Source of the DNA: Atopobium minutum
GTDB taxonomy: Bacteria > Actinomycetota > Coriobacteriia > Coriobacteriales > Atopobiaceae
DNA length: 64,000 nt
NCBI GenBank assembly: GCA_900105895.1
Contig: FNSH01000002.1
Span: 62,001 to 126,000 of the forward strand
Direction: 5' to 3'
Both the position numbers and the translations under genes were made by a program. Each line of letters begins with the position of its first letter. Position 1 is the first letter of the stretch. Of the stretch, positions 18,351 through 27,523 are shown piece after piece. Below the pieces are notes generated by a model. It was not told the DNA's origin. It did not search any database and was given only the letters and a program-made list of their open reading frames with translations.

Positions 18351-18917
18351 TCAATTACACGTTTTAGTCCTCGATAATAATTTTTCAGTTTGAGAGTTTT
18401 TATCTGCAAGTTTATATTGAGCGCCTTCAAGAGAGTAGCAGCTGTTGTTGTTTGTGATGGAAGGATCAGCCGATACCTTCTTTACAGTAGCTTTTCCCTT
18501 CATAGGGGCAGGTTCTCCTTCTGCTACAGCATATACAATGATGGTGAGTTGTTTGGAGCTATCCCATGCACCAAGCTTTTTGGCACCGTACTCATAAAGC
18601 CACTGTCTCCAGGATTTTCCTTCCTTCATCTCAGACCATCCAGCCCGCTCATAAAGCTCATTGGCAGCATCTGCTTTTCCTGCTCTACCATGTGCATACT
18701 TAAGGATGTAACGTGTGCTAGCTGCGGTTAGGCTTCCTTGTTCAAATGAGGGACGATAGCCTACACCAATGACACCAACAATACGAACACGTGTTGCATG
18801 AGCATGCTCACGAGCATCAGCTAGCGCAGCTTTAGCTGCTGTGTTATACAGACGCTCATATTTAGCATCCATCTTGCAGCCAGTGTAGTCTTCAAGCCAG
18901 CCCTTCCATTGGTGTTT
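18351..18917 (-). pseudogene. Fragment of a VaFE/SpaA-type surface protein
   Basis: The frame is open from just after a TAA at 18918-18920, with the first ATG at 18872, to 18351. It has an Ala-rich helical part (AALADAREHAHATRVRIVG) and then GKATVKKVSADPSITNNNSCYSLEGAQY in two consecutive stretches, which looks like the beginning of a SpaA/prealbumin-like pilin repeat. It stops after about 30 residues of that repeat, has no signal peptide, and lacks a sorting signal. I read it as the truncated remainder of a larger surface protein. Confidence 0.55.
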
Positions 18918-18920
18918 TTA

Positions 18921-19180
18921 AGGTGGTATACAAAAAACGTATCAGACTCATTGCAATCTTTTCGTTGCTTTTAGGTGTCTGGCACGCTGTTGCGAACTTC
19001 TCCGCTTGTATGCTGTTGTTTTAGATGTGCCAGACACACTAACACTTACAAGGCATTTCTGTCTTGTAAGTCTGCACACTTTCTTTCTGTTTATAAGCTG
19101 TCTGCTTCAGCTTTTTGGTCGAAGATGGATAGATACTTTTTTTGAATAGATGCTAGATATTAGATGTCTGCTTTTATCAC
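18921..19180. other. Non-coding stretch with two inverted repeats
   Basis: No gene is visible. An 11-bp inverted repeat, gtgtctggcac (18975-18985) and gtgccagacac (19027-19037), brackets 41 bases. A second hairpin has arms 19044-19052 and 19063-19071 (9 bp, loop 10). These may be a mobile-element or REP-like remnant between two decayed surface genes. Confidence 0.5.
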
Positions 19181-19996
19181 CTACCCCCAGCAACCTTGTT
19201 CGGGATGGGTCACAACTTTGGTTTGTGCGGGATGGTGCTTTATTCCCGTGCGAACCTTTCTTACGTCAACCGTGTGAGTTAGGAATACGTCGTCTTCTAT
19301 AGCTCGTTTTTTACAGTAGTCATACGCTGAGGATTCTGTCGAAAATTCCTTACCATCGCTTGTAATCCACACTGATTTTTCCTCATATTTAGATTCATCC
19401 CAGGCTTCTTTCACAACAACCGTCTCGGTCCAAGCGGGTTTATCAACTATCCAACGTTTTTGCTTAGCCGCAGGTCTTGATGTTGTTTGTCCCGCACTCG
19501 AACTAGAAGATGAAGAAGATCTTTGTGTTGAACTTGAAGACGACTGTTCTGAGGAGCTGTATTTTGAAGACGTGCCAGCACCACCAGAAGAAGACTCACT
19601 AGATCAACCAGGGCTACTATCAGATGAAGCGTTAGACGTGCCTTGCGTGTCAGTTACCCCATCTGCACCAACAGCATTTTGTGCTACCGTGCCAAGTTCA
19701 GGGCTCTTATCGGCAGATTTAGATTTTGCTACAAGTAGTGCTGCTACGGACTTAGCTGTGTTAAGACCTGCCTGATGTTGCATGACAGTAATGACAGTAA
19801 TGCCAGTACCTCCTACAAGTAACAACAGCGCAAGGGCTCCTCCTGCTATGCATTCACACTTATGATTTTAGATTCAGGTATTGAGTTCGAAAGAACTGGC
19901 TGTAGATTTTAAGTTGGAGTTGGGATTTGTACTGGAACTGGCATGAGAGCTTTATGTTACATCGGGCTTCTCATCAGACTGAGAATTGGTCTGCAT
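19181..19996 (-). pseudogene. Decayed Ser-rich membrane or surface protein with four in-frame stops
   Basis: From ATG 19996 (aaagga upstream) a single frame runs to 19181 but is broken by TAA, TGA and TAA in its first 55 codons and TGA at 19604-19606. Between stops the frame encodes a polar Ser/Asn-rich start, a membrane segment (GGALALLLLVGGTGITVITV), a Ser-rich linker and a C-terminal domain with several Trp and Lys and EFSTESSAYDYC. Because frame and composition continue across each stop, this looks like an old gene decaying by point mutation. The family is unknown. Confidence 0.6.
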
Positions 19997-20233
19997 GATA
20001 GGCGTTCCTTTCGGATGGAAAGTACTTTTCTGCAAGAAATATACTACACATATTATGCCGTACATCAGACAAAACTAATTATAGAAACCAGCGTGTACTC
20101 GGCTTGTTTAAAGATCAACTTTGCATTGAAAATCACTGCTGCTTTTGTGCGCGTGGGAATGTGATCAAATTTGCGGCGTTGCAGGCGCACTTCAGCCTGG
20201 CGCCGAAAAGCTATAAAGAAAAATTAAGCATTT

Positions 20234-20262
20234 CGGACAGACACTCAAGACAGTCTTATAAT
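20234..20262 (+). promoter_or_regulatory. Likely promoter of the phosphate two-component and pst cluster
   Basis: A consensus TATAAT at 20257-20262 lies 17 bases after CGGACA (20234-20239), a 4/6 match to the -35 consensus. Transcription would start near 20269, giving a leader of about 120 bases before the response regulator. A small open frame (20159-20307) overlaps this promoter and is not considered a gene. Confidence 0.6.
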
Positions 20263-20389
20263 GAAGCTGTAGCGCGCAGACTAGAATCGCTCAAGGCGCA
20301 ACGCTAAGGGTGCCCGGGGCTGTGATCACGCAGGATGCACGATGCGTCCGCACAGGTGTGATGCCCGCGGGGTGCTCACACGAAAAGAG

Positions 20390-21076
20390 GTGATTTCGAT
20401 TACGATTTACTGCGTGGAAGATGATCCTTCCGTCCGCGACCTCATGGTCTACACCTTAAATCTTTCGGGATACGAAGCACAGGGCTTCTCGAGCGCTGAT
20501 AGCTTTTGGCCAGTATTGAAGGCCGCCAAGCCCGATCTCATTATTTTGGACGTGATGCTTCCTGGCGAGGATGGCTTGAGCATTTTGAAGCATCTTCGTG
20601 CGTCGTCGTCCACCGCCGAGATTCCCGTCATTATGGCCACCGCCAAGGATAGCGAGTACGACACCGTCATTGGCCTAGACTTGGGCGCGGACGATTATCT
20701 GTCCAAGCCGTTTGGCATGATGGAAATGATTTCGCGCATTAAGGCGGTGCTGCGTCGCACTACGCAGAATAAGCCCGAACTCATTGCCAATGGCATCATC
20801 AGCATTGATGAAGAGAAGCACATCGTGAGTGTCGAGGACAAGCAGGTGCTGCTCACGCTCAAGGAGTATCAGCTACTGCACATTTTGCTAACGCATCCAG
20901 GACGCGTCTTTACCCGCGAGACCCTGCTTTCGCGCGTGTGGGGTATGGATTTTGCTGGCGAAACACGCACCGTTGACGTGCACATTGGCACGCTTCGTAC
21001 CAAGCTTTTGCAGGCGGGAAGCCTGATCAAAACCGTGCGCGGCGTAGGCTACAAAATGCACGCAGCTGACGAATAG
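20390..21076 (+). CDS. PhoB/PhoP-type response regulator
   Basis: The 228-residue protein is an OmpR-family regulator: receiver domain (residues 1-120; acidic pair EDD, phospho-acceptor Asp in LIILDVMLPGEDG, Lys in LSKPF) and a winged-helix output domain (RTVDVHIGTLRTKL). With the next gene it forms the sensor system expected to control pst. Start choice is unclear: GTG 20390 lies within a near-perfect Shine-Dalgarno (aaagaggtgat, 20384-20394). That site is placed ideally for an ATT at 20399, a rare initiation codon. Confidence 0.9.
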   Translation: MISITIYCVEDDPSVRDLMVYTLNLSGYEAQGFSSADSFWPVLKAAKPDLIILDVMLPGEDGLSILKHLRASSSTAEIPVIMATAKDSEYDTVIGLDLGADDYLSKPFGMMEMISRIKAVLRRTTQNKPELIANGIISIDEEKHIVSVEDKQVLLTLKEYQLLHILLTHPGRVFTRETLLSRVWGMDFAGETRTVDVHIGTLRTKLLQAGSLIKTVRGVGYKMHAADE

Positions 21077-21183
21077 CAACCTGACGCACATACGCCTAGC
21101 GAGAAGACCGACTGGCAGCGCGCAATTGCGAATAGCCGCTCGACGAGCAGCCACCTGATAACAAACGCGAATGACGGGACCCC

Positions 21184-22566
21184 ATGAATAAGAAGATTTT
21201 TAGAACGATTTGGCTCGTGGCGTTGTCAGTATTTTTGGCATCGCTCGCGTTTATCATGACGGTGTCCTATAGCTATCTGTCGTCCGAACAGCTCAAACAA
21301 CTGCGCATCGAGGCACGCCTTGCCGCACAGGGCGTCGAGCGCCTCGGCAAGGACTATTTCACGAACCTCGATACCAAAGACTATCGCATCACCTGGATAT
21401 CCGAGTCGGGTGAGGTCCTCTTTGATGACGACGTCAACGCCAGCAACATGCAAAATCACAAAGAGCGCCCCGAGATCCAGCAGGCGCAAAAGTCGGGCTT
21501 CGGGCAGGCCATGCGTCACTCATTTACCCTCGATGACCAGCAGTCCTATGTAGCGCTTCGCCTTGCCGATAAGAGCATCATTCGCATGTCCACCACGCAG
21601 CTCTCGTTTTTGACCCTGCTTTTGCGCTGGATACAACCCATTCTGTTTGTTGTTATTATCGGCGTGGCCTTAAGCTTTGTGCTAGCGCGGCAACTGTCCA
21701 AAAAAATTATGCAACCTCTCAACGAGCTCGATTTTTCGCGCCCAGAGCGCTACTTCGGCAACGAGAATTACAAAGAGGTCGAACCGCTGCTCATGCACAT
21801 CGCCCAGCAGCAGCAACAGCTCAAGGCCAATCAGGAGCAGATCGAGAAGACCGCCCTTATCCGCCAGGAATTTACTGCCAACGCCTCTCACGAACTCAAA
21901 ACGCCACTGCACGTCATTTCGGGGTATGCTGAACTGCTCAAAAATAAGATGGTGCCTGACGAGAATATCACGCTATTTGCCGATAAAATCTGCGCCGAGG
22001 CTACACGCATGTCCAAGCTCGCCGAAGACATTATTAATTTGAGCAAGCTCGATTCGGGCGGCGCAGAGCTTGTGCACGAACGTTGCGACTTATATCAAAT
22101 ATGCAAAAATGTGCGCGACAGCCTTGAACCCACAGCCACAAAGGCGCAGGTTAGCCTGTACGTACATGGTGACCACACCTTTGTGAGCGGCTCGCCAGGC
22201 CTTTTGCACAGCATTGTCTACAATCTGTGTGACAACGCCATTAAGTACAACCGTCCAGGTGGTTCGGTACATTTGTATCTTGATCAGCAAGATGATGCCA
22301 CGTCAGGCACGCTCACCACCTTGCGCGTGCACGATACGGGCATCGGTATTCCTCCGCAGGATATTGATCGCATTTTTGAACGCTTTTATCGCGTCGACAA
22401 AAGCCGCAGCAAACAAGCTGGCGGCACAGGCTTGGGACTTTCGATCGTCAAACACGCCGTGCAGCTGCATAATGGCACAATCCAGGTACAGAGCTTTAAC
22501 GGAGCTGGCGCTGGTAGCGGCCAGGCCGAAGGCACAACCTTTACGGTTACGTTTCCCGCGCTGTAG
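21184..22566 (+). CDS. PhoR-type sensor histidine kinase
   Basis: The 460-residue kinase has an N-terminal membrane helix (residues 8-30), an extracytoplasmic sensor region, a second helix near 150-172, a HisKA box with the phospho-accepting His (ANASHELKTPLHVISGYAEL) and an HATPase domain (DNAIKYN, DTGIGIP, GGTGLGLSIVKH). It belongs with the adjacent response regulator. The intervening 107 bases have no gene. The Ala/Gly linker near the C-terminus (GAGAGSGQ) is unusual but harmless. Confidence 0.92.
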   Translation: MNKKIFRTIWLVALSVFLASLAFIMTVSYSYLSSEQLKQLRIEARLAAQGVERLGKDYFTNLDTKDYRITWISESGEVLFDDDVNASNMQNHKERPEIQQAQKSGFGQAMRHSFTLDDQQSYVALRLADKSIIRMSTTQLSFLTLLLRWIQPILFVVIIGVALSFVLARQLSKKIMQPLNELDFSRPERYFGNENYKEVEPLLMHIAQQQQQLKANQEQIEKTALIRQEFTANASHELKTPLHVISGYAELLKNKMVPDENITLFADKICAEATRMSKLAEDIINLSKLDSGGAELVHERCDLYQICKNVRDSLEPTATKAQVSLYVHGDHTFVSGSPGLLHSIVYNLCDNAIKYNRPGGSVHLYLDQQDDATSGTLTTLRVHDTGIGIPPQDIDRIFERFYRVDKSRSKQAGGTGLGLSIVKHAVQLHNGTIQVQSFNGAGAGSGQAEGTTFTVTFPAL

Positions 22567-22656
22567 CACGCGATGCCGCGGCGGCACGGTACGTTCGGTT
22601 GCACCTCCGTCGATCTTCTTGCCTGCACAACACTCCCCCAAACAACACTTCATAAC

Positions 22657-22673
22657 TTTACCTATATTTTACA
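22657..22673 (+). promoter_or_regulatory. Putative Pho box upstream of pstS
   Basis: TTTACC (22657-22662) and TTTACA (22668-22673) are spaced 11 bases start-to-start. This matches the TT(A/T/C)ACA direct-repeat layout of Gram-positive PhoP sites. It lies about 150 bases before pstS in the gap after the sensor kinase gene. It suggests separate, phosphate-regulated transcription of pstSCAB. Confidence 0.45.
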
Positions 22674-22820
22674 AAAGCACGGTGCTGCTTCTTACATAGG
22701 CTCGATAGCCTAACAGTAAGCAGACGTCGCTTCACGCACGCAAGCCGAACGCCACGCAAACGCCGCACGAGCGACGACCAAAAAGCACGCAATAAACCTA
22801 CGGTAAAGGAGTGTTTTTAC

Positions 22821-23690
22821 ATGAAAGCATGCCGCCTTATTAGAACAACGAGTGCCCTTATTGCAGGCATCGCTGTGACCTGCGCCCTGCTGCTTGTTGG
22901 CTGTGGAAAGCCCACCGAGGCCCCTGCGCCCAAAGAGGACGCCCCCAAGGAGCTCTCGGGTGCCGTTGCCACCAATGGCTCGACCTCGATGGAAAAGGTC
23001 ATCGGCGTTTTATCCGAGCAGTTCATGGCCGACAATCCCAAGGTAAAAATCACCTACGATCCCACTGGTTCTGGCACGGGCATCGAGACCGTCAAGAACA
23101 AGACCTGCGACATCGGTCTGGCTTCTCGCGCCCTGAAGGACAACGAGACTGGCCTGACGCAAACGACTGTCGCACTCGATGGCATTGCTATTATCGTCCA
23201 CAAGGACCTGGGCGTAAAAGATCTTTCTGTCGAGAAGATCGCCGACATTTTCACGGGCAAAATCAAGAACTGGAAGGAAGTCGGCGGCCCTGACCTGGCG
23301 ATTTCCTGCATTGGCCGCGAGGCTGGCTCGGGCACCCGCGATGGCTTCGAGGATGTCACCAAGACTAAGAAGAAGTGCGTCTTGGAGCAGGAACTCACCT
23401 CGACTGGTGCTGTTATCTCGGCCGTTGGTAGCAACAAGCACGCTATTGGTTACGCTTCCCTTTCGGCTGTCGAGAAGCAAGAAGGCATCGCCGTCCTCAC
23501 CGTTGATGGTGTTGAGTGCAGCGAGAAGACCGTCCTCGATCAGTCCTACAAGATCCAGCGTCCCTTCATGCTGATCACCCGCGAGGACGAGAAACTCAGC
23601 CCGCAGGCACAGGCGTTCTTCGACTACGCAACCTCTGCCAAGGTGGACGATCTTATCCGCAAGGCTGGTGCCGTACCTACCAAGCACTAA
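22821..23690 (+). CDS. pstS: Phosphate-binding lipoprotein PstS
   Basis: A 289-residue protein with a lipoprotein signal (LLLVGCGKP, Cys near 26) and the PstS fold: NGSTSMEKVIGVL, DPTGSGTGIETV, ASRALKDNE and GREAGSGTRDGFED, which are phosphate-contacting segments. A consensus aaaggag lies 9 bases before the ATG. It is the extracellular receptor of the high-affinity phosphate ABC importer. Codon use is rich in GCC, CTC and AAG compared with flanking regions. Confidence 0.95.
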   Translation: MKACRLIRTTSALIAGIAVTCALLLVGCGKPTEAPAPKEDAPKELSGAVATNGSTSMEKVIGVLSEQFMADNPKVKITYDPTGSGTGIETVKNKTCDIGLASRALKDNETGLTQTTVALDGIAIIVHKDLGVKDLSVEKIADIFTGKIKNWKEVGGPDLAISCIGREAGSGTRDGFEDVTKTKKKCVLEQELTSTGAVISAVGSNKHAIGYASLSAVEKQEGIAVLTVDGVECSEKTVLDQSYKIQRPFMLITREDEKLSPQAQAFFDYATSAKVDDLIRKAGAVPTKH

Positions 23691-23868
23691 GGTGCTACCC
23701 CTCGGGTGCAAAAGCTGGCGAGAAGATCTCGAAGCTTTAAAGATCATCACACGTGCGACGTTGCATCCCAAACCCGCGCTACATGCGACGTCGCACCCCT
23801 CACCTCGTCTCTCGCTGCGCCTCTGGTCGCACCCCTTACGAAATATCTTGCATCTCACTCATGACAAC

Positions 23869-23907
23869 CTGGTAGCTATCAGATGTAGATCACTTGATAG
23901 CTACCAG
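23869..23907 (+). promoter_or_regulatory. Stem-loop between pstS and pstC
   Basis: Arms ctggtagctatca (23869-23881) and tgatagctaccag (23895-23907) are exact complements enclosing 13 bases. No T-tract follows. It stands in the 337-base gap between pstS and pstC and probably uncouples the high level of PstS from the lower level of the permease by message stabilisation or partial termination. Confidence 0.65.
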
Positions 23908-24027
23908 CCTCTTACTAAATCGACCTTTCGCGAGATTCGCAAAGAGCCCCACGCGAGGGCTGCAGGGTTCCACACAAGGAGCTGCACAGAGTCCGCACGA
24001 AGGTCCACAAAGAGAACAGCACACACT

Positions 24028-24897
24028 ATGACACTATCCAAATCATCACATGACCCCATCGAACAAGCCTTTCACGTCTTCTTTTTTCTGCTGGGCGTTT
24101 GTTCGGTGGGCTGCGTTGTTTGCATAAGCATTTATCTGTTTATTGCAGGCACGCCTGCCATTATGCAACTCGGGTTGCCGACGTTTTTGTTTGGCACCAC
24201 CTGGGATGCTTCACAAAATCAATTTGGGATCCTTCCCTTTATTCTGACCAGCATCTATGGCACTGCTGGCGCTTTGCTTATTGCGCTGCCGCTGGGGCTT
24301 TTTACTGCCGTCTTTTTGGCAAAGGCAGCGCCCGCGTGGCTAGCAGGAGGCATTCGCTACTGTGTCCAACTGCTTGCAGGCATTCCTTCGGTTGTCTACG
24401 GCCTTATTGGCATGACGATCATCGTTCCTGCAACACAAAGGATGTTTAAGCTTTCGAGCGGAGCGTGTTTGTTTGCCGCCATTATCGTACTCGCCGTTAT
24501 GATTTTGCCCTACATCGTCAGCGTAGCCGAAACTGCGCTGCGAGCCGTGCCGCAGGAATACGAAGAAGCCTCTCTTGCGCTGGGCGCTACCAAGGTGGAG
24601 ACCTGGTTCAAGATAAGCCTCGTCACTGCGCGCAGTGGTGTCGTGGCCGCCATCATCCAGGCAATCGGCCGCGCCATTGGCGAGGCCATGGCCATTGTCA
24701 TGGTAGCAGGCAACGTTGCGCAAATGCCATCGCTCTTCTCGTCGGTACGGTTTTTAACCACGGCCATCGTCTCGGAGATGTCCTACGCCTCATATGGATC
24801 GTTGCAGCATCAGGCGCTCTTCTCGATAGGTCTTGTTCTGTTTTTATTTGTTCTGTTGCTTAATGGGGCCTTGCGCCTTTCGAACGAAAGGGGGTAG
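24028..24897 (+). CDS. pstC: Phosphate ABC importer permease PstC
   Basis: Using ATG 24028 gives 289 residues and about six membrane segments. The EAA loop (EEASLALGATKVETWFKI) and GIPSVVYGLIGM are diagnostic of PstC. The frame is open back to 23668, but that stretch covers the intergenic hairpin and lacks membrane character. It pairs with PstA encoded 5 bases downstream. Confidence 0.93.
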   Translation: MTLSKSSHDPIEQAFHVFFFLLGVCSVGCVVCISIYLFIAGTPAIMQLGLPTFLFGTTWDASQNQFGILPFILTSIYGTAGALLIALPLGLFTAVFLAKAAPAWLAGGIRYCVQLLAGIPSVVYGLIGMTIIVPATQRMFKLSSGACLFAAIIVLAVMILPYIVSVAETALRAVPQEYEEASLALGATKVETWFKISLVTARSGVVAAIIQAIGRAIGEAMAIVMVAGNVAQMPSLFSSVRFLTTAIVSEMSYASYGSLQHQALFSIGLVLFLFVLLLNGALRLSNERG

Positions 24898-24902
24898 AGG
24901 GC

Positions 24903-25754
24903 ATGAGAGATGGCAAGCGACGTTTTAAAGAATCGCTGTTAAAGATTGGTATTTACGGGTCGGCAGCACTTACCTGCCTGTTGCTGATAACGCTTCTGGG
25001 AGTTATTTTTTACAAGGGCTTTGGCGCGATTACGCCCGAGTTTTTGACCTCTCAGACGAGCTACATAGCCGATACGATAGGCATTATGCCCAACATTTTG
25101 TACACGTTTTATATCGTGTTTCTTACCATGCTCATCGCGACGCCCATTGGTGTTGGCGCCGCAATCTACCTTACCGAATACGCGAATCGTCCGCGTTTGG
25201 TCAGCCTCATTACCTTTTCGGTAGAGACCTTGACGGGTATCCCCTCGATTATCTTTGGTCTTGTTGGCATGCTTTTCTTTACCCAGATTTTGGGGCTCCG
25301 CCAGGGCCTTCTTGCCGGTGGTCTTACCTTAGTTATTCTTGTGCTGCCGACCATTATTACCAACACGCGTGAGGCGCTGCTCACTGTACCCGATGCGTAT
25401 CGTCACGGTGCGCTGGCGCTGGGCAGCGGCAGGTGGCACATGATTCGCACGATCATCTTGCCGCAAGCGCTCAATGGTATTTTGCCGGGTTGTATTTTGG
25501 GAACGGGACGTATTGTGGGCGAGTCGGCGGCGCTGCTGTTTACCGCAGGCTTTGGTCTGAAGCTACTCTCGTTTGGAGAGGCGCTGCAGTCCTCGGCGGC
25601 GACCCTGACCGTGGCGTTGTACATTTACGCCAACGAGCAGGGCAAATTCGAGGTTGCCTTTGGTATCGCAGCCGTACTGCTGCTCATCACCCTGACGCTC
25701 AATGTGATCGCGTCCGTCTTTACCAACCGCCTCAAGAGAAAGAGTTCACAATGA
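24903..25754 (+). CDS. pstA: Phosphate ABC importer permease PstA
   Basis: A 283-residue membrane protein with PstA motifs: [24 protein letters not shown] and an EAA loop ([18 protein letters not shown]). The ATG at 24903 follows the pstC stop by 5 bases with a GGGG-rich Shine-Dalgarno. Its TGA overlaps the ATG of pstB (ATGA), so translation is probably coupled. Confidence 0.94.
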   Translation: MRDGKRRFKESLLKIGIYGSAALTCLLLITLLGVIFYKGFGAITPEFLTSQTSYIADTIGIMPNILYTFYIVFLTMLIATPIGVGAAIYLTEYANRPRLVSLITFSVETLTGIPSIIFGLVGMLFFTQILGLRQGLLAGGLTLVILVLPTIITNTREALLTVPDAYRHGALALGSGRWHMIRTIILPQALNGILPGCILGTGRIVGESAALLFTAGFGLKLLSFGEALQSSAATLTVALYIYANEQGKFEVAFGIAAVLLLITLTLNVIASVFTNRLKRKSSQ

Positions 25755-26746
25755 CAAGCGTTTTACAAACCGCACCCACCGTCGCACCTGCACCGACAGT
25801 GGCGCCCGCCCCCAGTGCCGTGCGCACACTCACGCAAACCATTACGTCACGAGGATTACAAACCATGCCCCACACACTTGCTCAATCTGCACTACAAACG
25901 GCGGTCAACACCTTAGACACGGCTGCCTCAGAAGCTGCCGAGGCCGCCACCGCCACGACTGACGCTGCGCATGTCACCGCACAGACCAGTGCGCAAACCA
26001 TCGTCGAGACCAAGAACTTATCGCTGTGGTACAACGATTTTCAAGCGCTGTACGACGTCAACATGCAGATAAAAGAGCATGAGATCACCGCCCTTATCGG
26101 CCCGTCGGGCTGCGGAAAATCCACCTACTTAAAGACGCTCAATCGCATGAACGACCTTGTGCTGGGATGCAAAATCGCGGGCTCGGTGCTGATTGGTGGG
26201 CACAACATTTATGCCGACAGCATCGACGTCACCGAGCTGCGCACGCGCGTGGGCATGGTGTTCCAGAAGCCAAACCCCTTCCCCATGAGCTTGTACGACA
26301 ACATCGCGTATGGGCCGCGTCTGCATGGCACCAAAAAGCGCAGCGAACTCGACGAAATTGTCGAAACCGCCCTGCGTCAGGCCGCCATTTGGGATGAAGT
26401 GAAGGACGATCTGAAGAAGTCTGCGCTGGGACTTTCGGGAGGTCAGCAGCAGCGCTTGTGCATTGCGCGCGCCCTTGCCGTAAAGCCCGAGATCCTGCTG
26501 ATGGACGAACCCACGAGCGCCCTCGACCCCATCTCGACCGCAAAAATCGAGGAGCTCGCGCTTGAGCTCAAGGAGCACTACTCCATCGTAATCGTGACGC
26601 ACAACATGCAGCAGGCGAAGCGCATCTCGGATGCGACCGCATTTTTCCTGCTTGGCAAGCTCATCGAGTGCAACAATACCGAGAAGCTCTTCTCGGATCC
26701 CAGCGATTCGCGCACCTTTGATTACATCACGGGCCGCTTCGGTTAA
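25751..26746 (+). CDS. pstB: Phosphate ABC importer ATPase PstB with long N-terminal extension
   Basis: The canonical ATPase part (from about residue 88) has Walker [10 protein letters not shown], the PstB-specific [24 protein letters not shown] and [12 protein letters not shown]. The start overlapping pstA (ATG 25751) adds an 80-85-residue Ala/Thr/Pro-rich, low-complexity leader not found in usual PstB (about 250 residues). Internal ATGs such as 25865 could give shorter forms. No phoU follows in this window, which is a departure from the common pstSCAB-phoU order. Confidence 0.93.
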   Translation: MTSVLQTAPTVAPAPTVAPAPSAVRTLTQTITSRGLQTMPHTLAQSALQTAVNTLDTAASEAAEAATATTDAAHVTAQTSAQTIVETKNLSLWYNDFQALYDVNMQIKEHEITALIGPSGCGKSTYLKTLNRMNDLVLGCKIAGSVLIGGHNIYADSIDVTELRTRVGMVFQKPNPFPMSLYDNIAYGPRLHGTKKRSELDEIVETALRQAAIWDEVKDDLKKSALGLSGGQQQRLCIARALAVKPEILLMDEPTSALDPISTAKIEELALELKEHYSIVIVTHNMQQAKRISDATAFFLLGKLIECNNTEKLFSDPSDSRTFDYITGRFG

Positions 26747-27189
26747 GCTCGCGGGGCGCGTGCAGGGAATGTCTTCGAGAAACACGACACCACTTCAGTA
26801 ACACTCGCTCTTCTCGTCAAGCGCTCTGCTCTTCTCGTCAAGCACGTCGCCCTCCTCAGTTAAGTGCTCCGCTCTTTTGAAAAACCGCTACAATAGCTTC
26901 GAGCTTTGGCGAAGGCTGTATTGGCTTGCCAGGCTTGAAGCTTTTTGGGTCTGCTGCTCACCAGCGAAAACGAACCTGTCATGTTTTGCAACCACCTCTT
27001 CCCCCGATCCAGGCGCGACCTGCGATAATGTCGTGTGGTTTGACGATGCCGATAACCCCGTCGAGCTCGTAGCCAAGCAAGCGTTTGCTTTTTCTCATCT
27101 TTTTGAAGGTCGACTTTGCGCGCTTGATAGCCGTCACGGTGGATTTGTACTTATAGACGGGGTTATAAGTTTGGTTGAAACTTTGCACA
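26747..27189. other. Stretch without a convincing gene downstream of pstB
   Basis: Bases 26790-26890 form a degenerate array of about 21-base units; the 16-mer gctcttctcgtcaagc is exact at 26807-26822 and 26828-26843. Plus (26877-27203) and minus (26979-27401) frames of 108 and 140 residues exist but neither has a good ribosome site or recognisable domain. It may be gene remnants or untranslated sequence. Confidence 0.5.
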
Positions 27190-27214
27190 ACCGTTCTTTT
27201 TAGGGACGGTTTTT
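27190..27214 (+). terminator. Rho-independent terminator-like hairpin
   Basis: Stem accgttc (27190-27196) and ggacggt (27204-27210), one G-T wobble, is followed by TTTT. It would end transcripts coming from the pst side. Similar GGACGGTTTT palindromes occur in dispersed repeat families, so its origin is open. Confidence 0.5.
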
Positions 27215-27523
27215 GCATGAGTATCTGAGTATTTTTAAGATGCGCAGGATCTAATATTTGAGGTTTTAAAGGCGAAGGTATGTATGCTTGAGTCTTGTTC
27301 AAGCCCTCTGGGGTAATGCCTAAACCGGCATTTACAAAGCTAGATGACGTAGTTACGGAGTTGAGTTTTATTCGTGGCGCACCTCTCGGTCGGTGCGACA
27401 CTCATTTTTCTACTTCACAAAAATTTTTCAGAGTATGCCCACTCAGGTCATGTGATAAAAACATAAATGGCTATACTAAACATGCTTCATCCTTAAGATT
27501 ACTTTTATTTGGAGTTGAAAAAG

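Noticed and set aside
20159..20307. Small GTG-started frame before the response regulator
   Set aside because: It contains the likely promoter (20234-20262) of the downstream genes and has no conserved character.
23010..23858. Minus-strand frame of 282 residues
   Set aside because: Antisense of pstS; GC-rich DNA produces long spurious frames here.
26807..26843. Two 16-bp repeats as a CRISPR array
   Set aside because: Only two exact copies, spacing of 21 bases start to start, no cas genes; fits the degenerate 21-base array better.
26877..27203. Plus-strand frame of 108 residues after pstB
   Set aside because: TTG start without a ribosome site, and its stop lies inside a terminator hairpin; no phoU or other similarity.
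26979..27401. Minus-strand frame of 140 residues
   Set aside because: Poor ribosome site, no recognisable domain, overlaps the terminator-like hairpin at 27190-27214; may be a remnant but cannot be supported.
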